DNA from: Setaria digitata
Lineage: Eukaryota; Nematoda; Chromadorea; Rhabditida; Setariidae
Length of the DNA: 46,174 bases
Assembly: GCA_003640385.1 (NCBI GenBank)
Contig: RCAB01000481.1
Span: 1 to 46,174 of the forward strand
Direction: 5' to 3'
The notes beneath the pieces were generated by a model. The model worked only from the letters and a program-made list of their open reading frames with translations. It had not been told where the DNA came from and made no database searches. The position numbers were made by a program, and so were the translations under genes. Positions 1 through 12,715 of this stretch are shown piece after piece. Position 1 is the stretch's first letter. Each line of letters starts with the position of its first letter.

Positions 1-1046
1 AAAGGAAAGAGGTGCTGATTGGTTTGTTTTCCGGCCAGAATTTACTTTTCCCACTAGTAGACGAATAAACTCGAATAGTTTGAAAAAATCGAATTGTTTT
101 CATGAGTCGATCTCGGAGCTCCACATTCCTTACACCGCTATTTGCTTTGTGCTTGAGCGTTGTATTATTCAATTGTGGTGTATTTTATAATTTATAATCG
201 TTTCTTCATTGATGGCAAATTATAAAATAAAGGAAAAATGTGTCCCGCATACTACAAAAACAACTAGCAAGCACCAAATTAATAGAAACGCTGATCTCGC
301 CATAATTTCACCGGCCGTAGTATTTCGGTGCAGATATATGTGTAAACTATGGTGAAGTTGGTGTGACTCTTTGTTGGAGTGTTGGTTTAAAGCTGTCATG
401 TTGCTAACAGACTGATATCATGATTAAAGCGCTTGTCTCCAGTGATTCATTGTAACCGGTCGGTGCCGTGTGAACTATGGTTTTGTTTCGTGGTCAAAAG
501 TCAGTTGTTGGTGTCGGGTAATTTCATTCCAGCCTTGATGATTTTGAAGTAGTATGTTGAAATGAACCAGGTGAGGATTTTTTTTCGGCAACAGTAAGCA
601 ATTGACAGTGGTCTTGAGTATATGAATGGCTAATATACTAAAAGATCTATTCAGTAAGTAAATAAATGAGGCATACTAACCTAATGCACTAACTGGTTTG
701 ATGCAATAAGTAAATGAAAGGATGTATTGCTTAGTGAATAAACGAGAAGAAATAAATGCATGCATGCTTATTTCTGCTTCATCCTCAGGAATTCACAGAT
801 ATGTAAAATATGGGAAAATTAGTTTTGTAATGTATTGTTTAAGTTACTTTTCTCGCTCTGCGCCGCAAATAGGATATAAAAACTGTCCACTTTCTTCTCA
901 CTTAACTTTCAGATTTCTAAAAGAATGAACTTATACCATTCTTTTCGTCACTGTTAGCCAGTTTGTCAAATATTTGAGTGCTACGACCTGTAAAACTCCA
1001 TACGACTAATGTTCACTGGTTTCATTTATTATAAAGATATTTAGAT

Positions 1047-4000
1047 ATGGCATATAGTGGTAATTTTTTGATTAGATGTCTGCTTTTGGTTGCGTTACTT
1101 GGAAGTATATTTATAGTTTACTTCACCTTTACTCAAAATAAACAGGTTAGCCTTAATTTACAGAATATTTTAGAAGATTACTCTATTTTTCAGTATCACA
1201 TGATTGTTTTAGCCATTTATTATAACAACATTCCTTACTCATTCAGGATACTATTCGGAAATTTCACTTAGCAAGGCATCTGAAATTTAATTTAGCGGTT
1301 GTGATGAAAAATGAATCTGAAGCTGAAAGATTCACTACTGGAACACATCCTGTACAAAATGAACTTCCCACTGTGTCATCCCCATTTGCGTTAACAGTAC
1401 GTTTTTTTTTTTTTTTTTTTTTTTTTTAAACATTTAAAGTATGGAAAATTTTTAACAAACTTGAAGTATAGGATGAAACTGGATTAAATGTTTACAGATC
1501 TGAAATATATAAATAGATGAGTTACTATTTTCAGGATGATGATGAATATTCTGTGCAAATATTTTATTATCCATGGTACGGAAATCCAAAGTTTGATCAC
1601 GGAAAATATTACCACTGGAATCATCGTTTTCTTTCGCATTGGGATCCGACTGTCGTAGACCAGTATCCTAGGGGTAGTTCCTATTTTGTTTTTTCTTGTA
1701 CAAGTGACTCTGATCTCGAAATTTGTAGCTGTGAGGAATGTTTTGTTAAAAGCTATATTTCTCCTCGTGAAATTTTAAATGCATAATTGCAAAATCCACT
1801 TCAGGTGTACACAGCCCACCATCTGATATTGGTTCAAGTTTTTACCCACTTTTGGGACCGTATAGTAGTCGAAATCCAGCTGTGATTGAGCAGCATATGA
1901 AATGGATGTCATCTGCTGGCATAGATGTTGTTATTGTTTCATGGTTTCCTCCAAGAACTTCTGATGAACAAGGTATGACTATTTGCTGATATAACGTGCT
2001 TTTTGATTCTCAGGAATCCCACTGCCTCAAGATCTCTATTTTGGTGGTGATACATCAAGTTAATTAGGAAATTCTTTTAAAAAGGAAAACAACATCGTAA
2101 ACTAAGTATACATGAGTTTCCAAGGATCTGAGTTTTAATATTCACTTTATTGGTGCTGGACAAAGTATATTTTGCAAATGCAACATTACGGTGATTGTGG
2201 TGATTTTATTCTTCAGTATTCTAGTTCCCTGTTTTCCGTCGGTTTTTTCTTTTTTTCAGGATATCCATGGGATGATTTAATACCTGTCTTATTGGATGCT
2301 GTAGCTAAATATCGCATGAAATTATCGTTCCATATGGAACCTTACAAAGAGAGGAGTGGAGAATCTCTACGGAATGATATCGAATATATTATCGACAATT
2401 ATGGCAATCATTCAGCATTTTACAAAGTCAAACGAAAATTACGGAAACGTGAGAACATTTATTCTTAACAAGATTTTGGTTATCAGCTCTTTCATTCCTC
2501 CATTATTTTCATCTGATTATTCTGATTGGTATTTTATTGAGGGAAAGCTGATTAGAGGCATGTGTGTACTTCCCTATATTTCCCTAAAAGAGAACTATAT
2601 CTGATAATTGTGACAATATATGTCTTTTCGAAAGAATATGTATAGCAGTTATTGAATCGTTTATGCTCATTTCACCCGCTGGGTTAGATTTCCGTTGGTG
2701 GCAAAGAAGAGAGCCAAAAATATTTAAAGTACCCCATTGCTGTTTTAGTAATTAATCCTGAAGAGAAAGAGGTTGCTGACAATCAGCATGAGTATTTGCC
2801 GTTACTATATTTTTACGACTCATATTTTGTATCCTCTGATGAATGGAAGAAATTAACTATGCCATCTGGGAAGTTCTCAGTGCGGAGCACCAAATATGAC
2901 GTTTTTTTTATTGGCAAGTTTTTAAATGGATACTTTCCGTACCGTAGTTTTGATTTTATATGTTATTTCATCGCGGAAAACTTATTGTTCATGAAAAATT
3001 ATTTAAGTTTTAGGCTTATTGGTTAAATCAGAAGATAGATATTCATTATTGGCTGCTGGATTCGATGGAATTTATACTTATTTTGCGGCTAAAGGCTTTT
3101 CTTATGGTTCTACGCCTTCTAATTGGCCCTCACTCAGTTCTTTCTGTAGGTTTGTGTTCAGATTTTTGAAATTCTAGGAATTTCAAAAATTTGTTTGGGA
3201 AGAATTTTAGTTTTGATGTTAGTTGTGGAAATAATTTGGAGTAAATTCACGACTTCCCTAAGTGGAAGAGGATAGATATTGAGAAAGGTACTGTAAATTG
3301 AAAAGAATCTAGGAAAAAAGAAGAGATTGAAAAGCGAAAAGAAGAGGGATGAGAAAACAATCTGGCTGTGCTATTCTGCTGTTGTTGACAGATTTCTATA
3401 TGTAGTCAACAATATTTAGGAAAAATAACCTAATTTTTATACCTTCTGTGGGTCCTGGTTATGACGATCATCGTGTGCGACCTTGGAATAAAATGAATTA
3501 CAACGATCGTATGAACGGCAAATATTATGCAGATATGTTTGAAATGGCACATGTTGCAAGGGTATGTTGAAAACATGTTGGATTTGAAAGTTGCTAACGT
3601 ATGTTAAAAAAAGATCTTATAAACAGTTGAAGTTGCAAAGTTAATTTATATCCCCAGGTTACTGATCAAATGATGAATCGTGGTTTTAACAGAAATACTT
3701 CCATTTATCAAGTGAGATGTTTCTGAAAAAAAATAGTCTTAGTGTAATAATTATACAATAAATGAATTCATAGAAATTTTTAAATTTCGTTTGATCTTTC
3801 TGTTTGGTTTTCATCTGTAAANTTTTTTTTTTTAAGAAATTTTTTTTAATTCATAGAAATTTTTTTTTTTTTTCGTTTGATCTTTCTGTTTGGTTTTCAT
3901 CTGTAAAACTGGCATGATATCGTGCCATGGTAAATAAGCTACGGGCGTTTTTTAACCATCCCTTTCTCCCTTTTATGGTTAAAGGTTATTTATAGTGAAG

Positions 4001-4330
4001 GTTATAATGAATCCAACTCTGCTTAAAAAAATTGCGCTATTTACGATCACATAGCAAATTTAGCTACAAAATTAGTTTGGCTTAATAGAAATAAAGGAAA
4101 TTAAATTTTTTAAGGCAAATATCATAACGATAACATCATTTAATGAATGGCATGAAGGTACACAAATTGAACCGGCTATATCATTCACTGATAACAGCAC
4201 AGGCTTTGTATACAATACTTACGCTCAGGGACCGGAGCAGTATCTCCACCAAACACTTGATCTTATTAAGAAGTATTTTACCCCGCTGCATAAAATCGCA
4301 CCTGAAAAAATTGTGAATATAGTAAAATAA
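1047..4330 (+). CDS. MANEA: Glycoprotein endo-alpha-1,2-mannosidase (GH99), nine exons
   Basis: A Golgi glycoside hydrolase family 99 enzyme that clips glucosylated mannose from N-glycans, bypassing ER glucosidases (family knowledge). Exons: 1047-1145, 1247-1396, 1535-1673, 1805-1972, 2260-2448, 2749-2913, 3014-3149, 3420-3561, 4115-4330; phases agree throughout and give 467 aa, close to the vertebrate enzyme. Residues about 9-27 form a hydrophobic signal anchor after a short basic tail, fitting a type II Golgi protein. Family landmarks in order are FYYPWYGNP, HWNH, WDP, SDIGSSFYP, FHMEPY, FYDSY, GFDGIYTYF, PSVGPGY and FNEWHEGTQIE. The two glutamates of EWHE (E407, E410) match the GH99 catalytic pair. 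Intron 6 has a GC donor. The linker before FYDSY is longer than usual and rests on the exon 5/6 boundaries I chose. The start follows an acceptor-like TTTAG; an upstream 5' exon is possible. Confidence 0.93.
2914..3013 (+). other. GC-AG intron in MANEA
   Basis: Exon 6 ends at 2913 in phase 1 and the intron opens with GCAAGT instead of GTAAGT, closing with TTTTAG at 3013. No GT donor nearby keeps the frame, while this junction rejoins the conserved segment before GFDGIYTYF exactly. GC donors followed by AAGT are the known minority class of major-spliceosome introns. Confidence 0.8.
3764..3908. repeat. Direct duplication around a single N, in MANEA intron 8
   Basis: A segment of about 57 bp (3764-3821) recurs at 3848-3906, differing mainly in poly-T length, and the base at 3822 is N. 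A lone unknown base between two copies of one sequence is typical of two contig ends that overlap but were not merged. It lies in an intron, so the protein is unaffected. Confidence 0.8.
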
Positions 4331-7300
4331 TGTTGGTTAGTATTTCTGGATTTTCAATATATAATGTTAGTCAGTTGATTGAAAACATTTCATATTTGTA
4401 CATTCTCCTTAAGACTTTTTCAACACCTACTCAACATTTTTTAGCATGACGGCACGTGAAATATGCTTTTTTTTTTTTTTTTTTTTTTTTTCATCAAATG
4501 TTTCGCTGCGCAAATTTTGGGCTTCACGATTTCACCCAGAAAAGTGCTGCTATGGTTAATAACATAACTCTCCAGTTCAAAAAAAAAAAAAAAATGACAA
4601 GAGTAGTAATATCAGCTCTTTGTTGACAACGACCAGTCAAAAACACATATTAATGGTGATCATCCAACTACAGAAAAATCCTCGATGATTTCAATATCGT
4701 TCGTTCGTTATTTGAGGTAATACTAATTGTTCTTTGTTGTTTCATTCTGGTTTGCATTTATATGTAGACTAATTAATACACAGTACGCAAATTTGCTCTC
4801 GTTATGTTCGGTCTTGATAATCCAAACTTAAAATTGGATGTGAGTCTCATAATTACAAGACTCTTAGTTCAAAACTTTATATTTTGATAGTGTTTGATTA
4901 CTGTCCTCCATTCTCAACTCATGTAAAAAAAGAATAAACTTCAACTGTTCCACTTTACATCTGCAAATTACCAAAGTATTATGTCTGTTTAAAGACCATA
5001 TCAGGAAACATTTTGGTTGTTTTATGTGTAAAGAAATTTGTTTACTCGAGAAAAATTCTACGGGGACAAAGACGTTTCGATTTGAAAAAAAAAAACCTGA
5101 TATCACATTGCCGAGGCGAGCTGAGGCATTACCACCGATATTGTGATCGTAGAGAAAGAGAGATACTGCGATAATCATTATGTGAGAATTTTGAATTTAC
5201 TTTTATATTTTTTCGAAATGTGGTAAGAAAGTTTAGAGGTGGTTTGGATAAGGGAAAGGGTAGAGGACTGGCTATAGAGAATGAGGCTATTTGACTGATG
5301 AATGAAAAGAGAGTAGACGAAGTTGTTAATTCCACATTGATGGAATAGGGCAGAATATCGATGATTAAATTTATTTAGCAATATAACTGCTCAAAATTCT
5401 AATCGTCCAATTATCATTATTTTTTGCTATCCTAAAATTCACCCGCCAGCAATAATTGCGAGTAGCAGAGTATGCATGATTTATTAGATTACAGTACAAC
5501 TTCTTTCCCCATGATTTCTATGAATTTTATGATAACGTTTTACTCATTTTTAATTAGAAACTAAATTTCATTCACCTACAAAAGAATTTTAATGAAAATT
5601 CCTTTAATTGAAGATTCAGTTGCAAAATGAAAAAAACTGACAAGTTCATTACATCAGGAAAGAAAAGGTGGGTAAATTTTTCATGGAGTAATTTGAATAG
5701 TTAAGAAAAACATCCATTATATATATAAAATATATATATATATATATAAAGTAGATTTATATTTAAAGATTTAAATAGATTTATTTTAAATATATAGATT
5801 CATATATATGGATTTTTTCAAAAGCAAAAATATTCAACAGACTTTTTTTTTAAATGTATCTTTGATTGAACTTCATATGTTGAAAGCAACAGCTTTAGCT
5901 AATGGATTTTTACTTTCGACGACTTTAGACTTTAAAAGTTGATTAACTGATCCATTTGATTAGAACAATTTCCTGATAAAGCAGTATGTATATATTGCGG
6001 TGCTCCGACAAGTTCAAAATATATTGCCGTTAAGACGCCATGGAATTCTTTCAAAATTCTTAGTTTTTTTTTTTCCCATTAAAAAGAATTAATTTAAAAT
6101 CATCTCATTTAATTCCTACATCTGACTTGTAGAAAAATGTTGTTCTATGTATTTCTCTATATAATTTTGTTATATGAAACATCTAATGGTTTGGAATTCA
6201 GACATATTATATATCTATATTTCAGAAATAAATATAAATTTATCAGAATTGGATTAATTCACCTGTAGAATATAACCGGATGATAAGGAATAGACCGCTT
6301 GTAATTCACATTCTAACATTTTCAATTAATAGTTTAAAAACTATTCATTCATGTTGATTTTACCTTCTTCGTTTATTCAGTTATTTGTCTTTGCCTATTC
6401 AAATTGCATTAGGTGGAATTGACAGTTTTTTTTTGACTTAGACTCAATTTTCTTATTAAAATTAAGGTCATATTAAAATCAAAAATTGGGTCAATTTTGG
6501 CTTCAAATCATAAGCTACACGATCGCAGTCTCCAAAACTTATAATAGTAATGGAATTCCTTAACTACAAGATTTCAGAAGTTGTACCCTGTAGCTTCTGA
6601 AAAATGGTATTGCTTACTAATTGACTTTTTAGACTAGAGATCTATTTTAAAAACTGATAAGTGATTTGAAGCCAAAATTGACCTAAATCATTATTTCAAA
6701 ATCTAAATTCAGGAATGATCAAACATCAATGAATCGATGATGTAAGTGAAAGAACAGATAGAAAAGGGGAAACCATTCCACAAGCACATCCAAAGCAGAA
6801 CGATCCGAGAAGCACGAATGGTTAGTTCAGTGCAGGGAAGCAATGCTACGGTGTAATTGTGATGACATTATCAGTATCAGATCAAAGATTATTTGACAAG
6901 CTGATACAACTGACAATGTTCGTTATCAGAATCAATTACATGCTCCTATTACTTTCCCTTACCTTTGTGCTTCGTTTCAAATTCAAATTTCTATTAATTT
7001 CGGTTTTATGATTGAAATTATGCTTGGAATAGAATTAATACCTTATCGAATTTATGACCAATAAATTTTAGACATTCACAAGATTTGATTAATACAAACT
7101 TTGGTATTGATTGATTGAATTTTAGCAAACGAAGCTGAGAACTTGTGACTTACTTTGGGCATTATTATGTTGGATAATTGCTTCTGACATTTTTTCAAAA
7201 AAAAAACTTTATCCTTAGAACTGATTTGGAAATTTTTTTTATATTACAAAAAAGGACAGAAGGATTACTTTATTTTCTAGCGGTGTAATTTTTATTTAAC

Positions 7301-8666
7301 TTCTAAAAAAACAGAAAGGGAATAAAAAAACTAGATGAAAGTTTTACAGAAAAAAATGTAAAGAAGTATAATAGCTGTTGCTTCTTTCTTGAAAATGAAG
7401 ACATTTAGTTTTCGTGATATCTAAAAAAGCACTACACTCTGAAAAAATTCAACTGATTTTACGACCGGAAACATTTCTTATCCGAAGCATAAAAATTCTT
7501 ATAACTATGTATTTTGCCGTCAAATTACATTATTATGATATCTAAATATTGTCGCACAAATTATGGTAACATATTATTATTAGGAGAGAGTATGCTGATG
7601 TCGCATTTGAAACACTATCATGACAAAAGTATCGTGATACAGTGTTATAATAAATCATGATACATGATTATTATGTACCACTTGATCATGGTAGTGTTAA
7701 TATTACTATGCCATTATAACAAACTGTATAATTACATATCATTCTATAAGTATTATGATTTTATGGGGCATCATTATGTTATTCTTGTCGTCGTATTAGT
7801 ATTATACGATGGCACATTGTGATTTTTGACATATATAATATTATGGTGATTACCGCAGCGCCGCAACATAATTTATCTAAATGTACCGTAATAATTTTCG
7901 GAATCATTATATGTTAATAAGCAACTATGACACTACTGCAGTAAAAGAAGGTATTCAGTTACTCTGTTATTTAACTTAACTTCTTTTACGTCGGAAATGA
8001 AGAACATCGCAATAACTTTATCAAAATTATTCGAAGCAATGTGGGTGGGACGGAATGTTTCATTTGAGTACTTCGTTAGAAAGGTGTTTTTCATCAGAGA
8101 AAGCTTGAATTCTGTGCAGGTTCGGGATTCTCGGTTGTTGAGGTCGGCCAGAGATCAGGTTTTGAATGGGAAACACTCCGCACAGTCATAAAGCTATTCC
8201 TCTTTAAGTTTAGCATAACTGAATACAATATCTTGCAATTTGCTGAATATAATGTCATACAATTTGTTGCATGGATGAGCAAACGAAGATGATAAAAGAA
8301 GAAAAAATTTTTTGTCGCTGAGAGAAAACGAGTAATCTGATTTAATTCTTATTGACATGACAGATTTTTCTCAAATGGTACTTACTTGGCTGGATGAAAA
8401 ATCTCAACAGATATATTGCGAAGTGTAGGGACTGCCTTTGCCTTTTCTGCCTTGCACACATTCAATATTTTTATATCGTTGAGTTCACCGAACTGAGGGA
8501 TATCCGTATAACGATATTTGTCACCGTGTAGTTCTTATTTATGATTTCATTTATGACGATCGAATGTATGAACAAAAGTTAAATCGTAATGGGTATTATT
8601 AAGATGGATAATTTGACAGTGTTTTACTAGCTGATGTAAGTTTGGGAACTGTTAATATTTGAAGAG
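4331..8666. other. Intergenic AT-rich gap between MANEA and the zinc transporter
   Basis: I see no gene I can support here. Open frames at 4864-5381 (minus) and 7997-8191 (plus) lack convincing composition, family motifs or matching splice partners. The stretch holds homopolymer runs, an AT dinucleotide tract near 5718-5750, a 22-bp perfect inverted repeat at 6489-6510/6662-6683, and a TATGAT-rich region at about 7560-7930 with many short imperfect palindromes. Confidence 0.6.
6489..6683. repeat. 22-bp perfect inverted repeat, 195-bp span
   Basis: 6489-6510 and 6662-6683 are exact reverse complements, 151 bp apart. The interior contains a smaller imperfect inverted repeat around AGAAG...CTTCT. 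The layout resembles a short non-autonomous DNA element, but I see no clear target-site duplication and no second copy in the window. Confidence 0.6.
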
Positions 8667-11600
8667 ATGTCATTGCCATTTGGTGAAGAAAGTAAAGATA
8701 ATGGTGGCTCGGAACGAAGAAATGGTGCATATTTGCTGACTGCAAAGAAATGTATTAATAATGGTAAGCTTGTACTAGCAAATTAAACTCATTGCTTTTT
8801 TGTTTCGAGCAGTATCCGTTGCCTTGGAGAAAAGCAGTTCTTTTTTTCAAAATTCTGCTTTTTAGCAGAATTTGTGTCTAAAAAATAAAGGAAGGATTTC
8901 AAAATTTTTGATAGCTATTCTCGTCTGTTTAGAATGCGCTTAGTTAAGTAAATAAGCTGACCACATCCTTTATCTAGACAGCGTATGCCATTCTCTCAAT
9001 GAAAGTTTATTATATCAGTGTCGTATTTTTAATTTCAGTTCCAGTGCTAATGAAACTATTAATCAGGTGGTAAATAAAGTAAGATTAAGTCAGTAACTTA
9101 TTTTAAAATTTTGAATTAAACTTCTTGGAAAATAAATTGGATAGTATTATTCTGTTTAGTATGAGTTCATTAATTTTCTTTTTTAGGAAAGATTTTTCAG
9201 GCGCGATGACACAAAAATTGATGAGAGAAGAAAGTATAGGTAGTATAAATACTGAGGAAATATGCGATACTCCTTCCAGTGATCATCACTGCCGGCGACG
9301 ATTATCTCGTAGTACACGACTTATTATTATGCTTACAATGACATTCGCATTTTTTGCTGTTGAATTAGCTTTCGGATATTTATCACATTCGATGGCACTT
9401 GTTGCAGATTCGTTTCATATGTTAAGCGATGTTATGGCATTGTCTATTGCATTCGCTTGTTTAAGGGTAACTCGGCATATTGTCTTTTTATTATTTGGAA
9501 GGGTATTATATATCTGAATTTTCGAATCCATTAAAGCGAATGTTGAGATAAGTAATTTCAGCATATGTTAGAAAAAGAAACACTATTTTCGGGTAACAAT
9601 CTATTTATTTATTCACTTATTTTTTTTTTTTTTTTTTTTTTAGAGATTGCTGCTCGTTCAACGAAGAAAAATACTTTTGGTTGGGTACGTGCTGAAGTAC
9701 TTGGTGCTCTGATCAATGGTGTGTTTCTACTTGCCTTATGTTTTTCAATATTGGTCGAATCACTCACTCGACTTGTCGAACCACAAACAATCAAGAAACC
9801 GATCAGTGTACTTATTGTGGGTGTTGTTGGATTATTCATCAATCTAATTGGGATGTTCATGTTTCATAGTAAGATTTAAATTAAGTATCCTAGTATTAAC
9901 CAGATAGTTTTTGTTTGTCAAACTATGGTTTTTTATAATTAATTCTCTATTCTTTTTGACAGGGATACCTAATTTGTTCTTCTCGTTTGAGTTATTTGTT
10001 AGAATCTGTTCTTTTATGGTAAAATCTGTCAAACAGGTCACGCTCATGAACAGGGCGAAAGCGGTGGCGATGCTCAGGCACAGCCGCAGGTTGGTCGACG
10101 ACAGACTCATGTAACCATTGATGGTAACGAAAGTCAACACTTAATGTCTTCTCATCAGGTTGGATTTTGGGCCTTCTCAATTTGAAACTGTTGTACGAAT
10201 ACTTGAGCCGAATTATTTAAATTAGCGATTATTTCAAGTTTTTCATAGAAATGACTACTTTGTGCTTGTGCTCGGTATGCAACAAAGATAATGCATTTGC
10301 ATAACATTTTCCATTTATCGAACAAAGGAATATTTCGTTAAGCTAAATAAAAAGTACAGAATTATTCTCTAAAGCTGTGCTTAGTTAGGAGTGCAGTTAC
10401 GGTACACTTATGCAGCAGTGATTCAGGCACTTATTTAGACAATGCGAGGAGAGAGAAATTTGCTATTACGGCTGTGATACTCAGTTACCGTAAAATACTA
10501 TCACTCAGGAATCCTACACCTGATCACTGAGTAATTTTGGAACCATAGAAGTGTCAAGTATATTTCGAATTCTCGATAATCCCAATCCTACGTTAACTAC
10601 ACCGAGAACTGTTTGACCTGTATGTACGCACGTGAAAATGTGGTATTTGTATTCAAGGGAGACTTTATGCTTCTTTTAGGATGATCAATTCGAAAAAAAA
10701 AAAAGAAAATATTATGAAAAACACAATGAAGGTTAAATGAAAAAGATAAGCAGAAATACTTATTACAGGAAGCAGCAATGGCCATTGCAAATCTTCAAGA
10801 AGTTCATCTAGGTAACTCCAATCTTATTACACAAACTCATATGAGGGTCGACAAAAGTAAAGAGAAAAAACGAAAAAGTGAGTAATATTTTATTAAAATA
10901 AATAATAGAAAATAAAAATAAAAAACTAATAAGAAACTATTTTGCGGCAGGAAGGATCGTTTGATTGAATACTTCCGAAACATTATCATTCTTCTAGCTT
11001 CATTAAGAGTACTTTGAGGTCGTGTAACACTTATTAGAATTTTGACCTTATTGCTATTCATATATTATGTTTATAGAATTATCAAAGCAATTGAATATGC
11101 AAGGCGTTTTTTTGCACGTATTGAGTGATGCAGTTGGTTCAGTGATTGTAATCATTACGGCTCTTGTTTGTTGGCTTCTTCCTGGTCAAGAAGTTTTAAA
11201 ACTTTATCTGGATCCTACTTTAAGGTTTTCGTTCGCTTCATTTTAATTTTTAGAATCTATTACTGTTGAATATAAATTCCTCGCTTTATTCTCCGTGACG
11301 GAAGTGTATAAAATCTGTCATTTGTAACCACTTTGAATGTCGAAGTTCAACGTTATACCACTTAGTCCCTCTGACAACTGTTTAGAATTTCTGGAAGATA
11401 GTATGTGGATGTCAGAATCTAGTAGAATCTTTTTTTTTTTTTTTTTTTTCACAGTTTGGCTATGGTTGCTTTGATGATTGCATCAACATTTCCACTTGTA
11501 CGTGAAACGGCCCTGATTCTGATGCAGACTACTCCTGGTTTCATTGAAGTTGAGGAAATTAAGAAGGAGTTGCTTAAAGTGAGTTTTAAAATTGAATTTA

Positions 11601-12715
11601 CTCGATAGGTGGAGTGTTATTCAGTTCAAAAACTAACTCTTTTGTGTCCTTACATTCACTAATTTCTTTAGCAGTGATAAATCCAAGAATTTCAAGTATT
11701 CAATGCAGACATTGCGGATAACTTTTATGGTTCTGTTTCATGAAAGAGGCTTTTGTTACCTACAATCCGCAAAAAATTTTTTCACTTATTCTGCATCGGG
11801 TTGCGGCGTTGATTATGAGAGCTCGATCGGTTGGAAAATGAACATAGCTTGATCGCATGTTTAAATTATACGACACGTCTGTCTTGCTGTGGTTTTTCAT
11901 CGGCGAACCATCGTGTTTTTTTAGATCACAAATTCTTAATTAAAATATAATTTGTCTTGAAGGCTTTTATTTTTTGCATATGTTTTCATACTGAACCTAG
12001 CAGATTATGGTATTAAAGACGTGGAGCTATATTATTGCAGTAGAATCCATAAGTGGATGTTAATCTCTTACTGACAATTCTAGTGACAGGACAACAGTTA
12101 TTCCCATTGAACCTGCTTAACGGTGTGTTTAGATTGTATAGTCGAAATAGACGTCCAATGCTTTCTTTCAATTCAGATCAAAGGAATAGAAGCGGTGCAT
12201 GAATTTCATGTGTGGCGGTTAGTGGGTGAGCGAATCATTGCTACGGTGCATATCAAATTTGCCGATCTTAAAGCATATCTGGCAGCTGCTGACGAGATTC
12301 GTACTTTATTTCATAATAATTGCATTCACAGTACTACTATACAGCCTGAATTCTCTGAGGTATGATCCTCCTGAACTACAGCTTATCCAAATCATATTTT
12401 TTCTCGAAACAATGAAACCTGTTTCGTGTTATTTAATATCTTTTCACTGTATTTCCTAAGCTTCCTTCGAAGTTCTTTAATCTATATTTTATTCGCAGTT
12501 CAAATTAAAAGCGAACAGAACGGCTTACAGAGATAAAAGTAGCCCAGGAATTCACTCTTATTGTTTAGATGGCAAGTGCTCTGGGAAATGATGGCACCAG
12601 TTGTGCACTAGCATGTCCACCGGAGAACTGCAAAAGAAATAATGTAACGTGCTGCAAAAGGACTCTGGAGGACAGTTCTGTTTCGTCGAATCATGACTCG
12701 GTCGTGTGTTTTTAA
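8667..12715 (+). CDS. cdf-1: Zinc transporter of the cation diffusion facilitator family (ZnT1/CDF-1 type)
   Basis: A membrane Zn2+/H+ antiporter moving zinc out of the cytosol. Exons: 8667-8763, 9201-9466, 9646-9868, 10037-10158, 10769-10811, 11077-11224, 11455-11578, 12177-12359, 12569-12715; phases agree and give 450 aa. The first exon encodes a hydrophilic N-terminus and joins exon 2 in phase 1; starting at the ATG at 9206 would give 416 aa and may be a second start. Zinc-site motifs are H105/D109 in TM2 (DSFHMLSD) and H264/D268 in TM5 (HVLSD). Other landmarks are KNTFGWVRAE, a loop between TM4 and TM5 with few histidines, then the cytosolic domain with HEFHVWRL, ATVHIKF and STTIQPEFSE. 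The tail is Cys-rich. An alternative acceptor at 12498 gives a different tail. The exon 3 acceptor (9645) sits one AG past a longer T tract. Confidence 0.92.

Noticed and set aside
4864..5381. Three overlapping minus-strand frames of 67-104 codons.
   Set aside because: Rich in Phe, Ser, Leu and Asn, with no family motif or splice consistency.
7560..7930. TATGAT-rich stretch with many short palindromes.
   Set aside because: Repeats are too short and irregular to define an element; may just be low-complexity AT-rich sequence.
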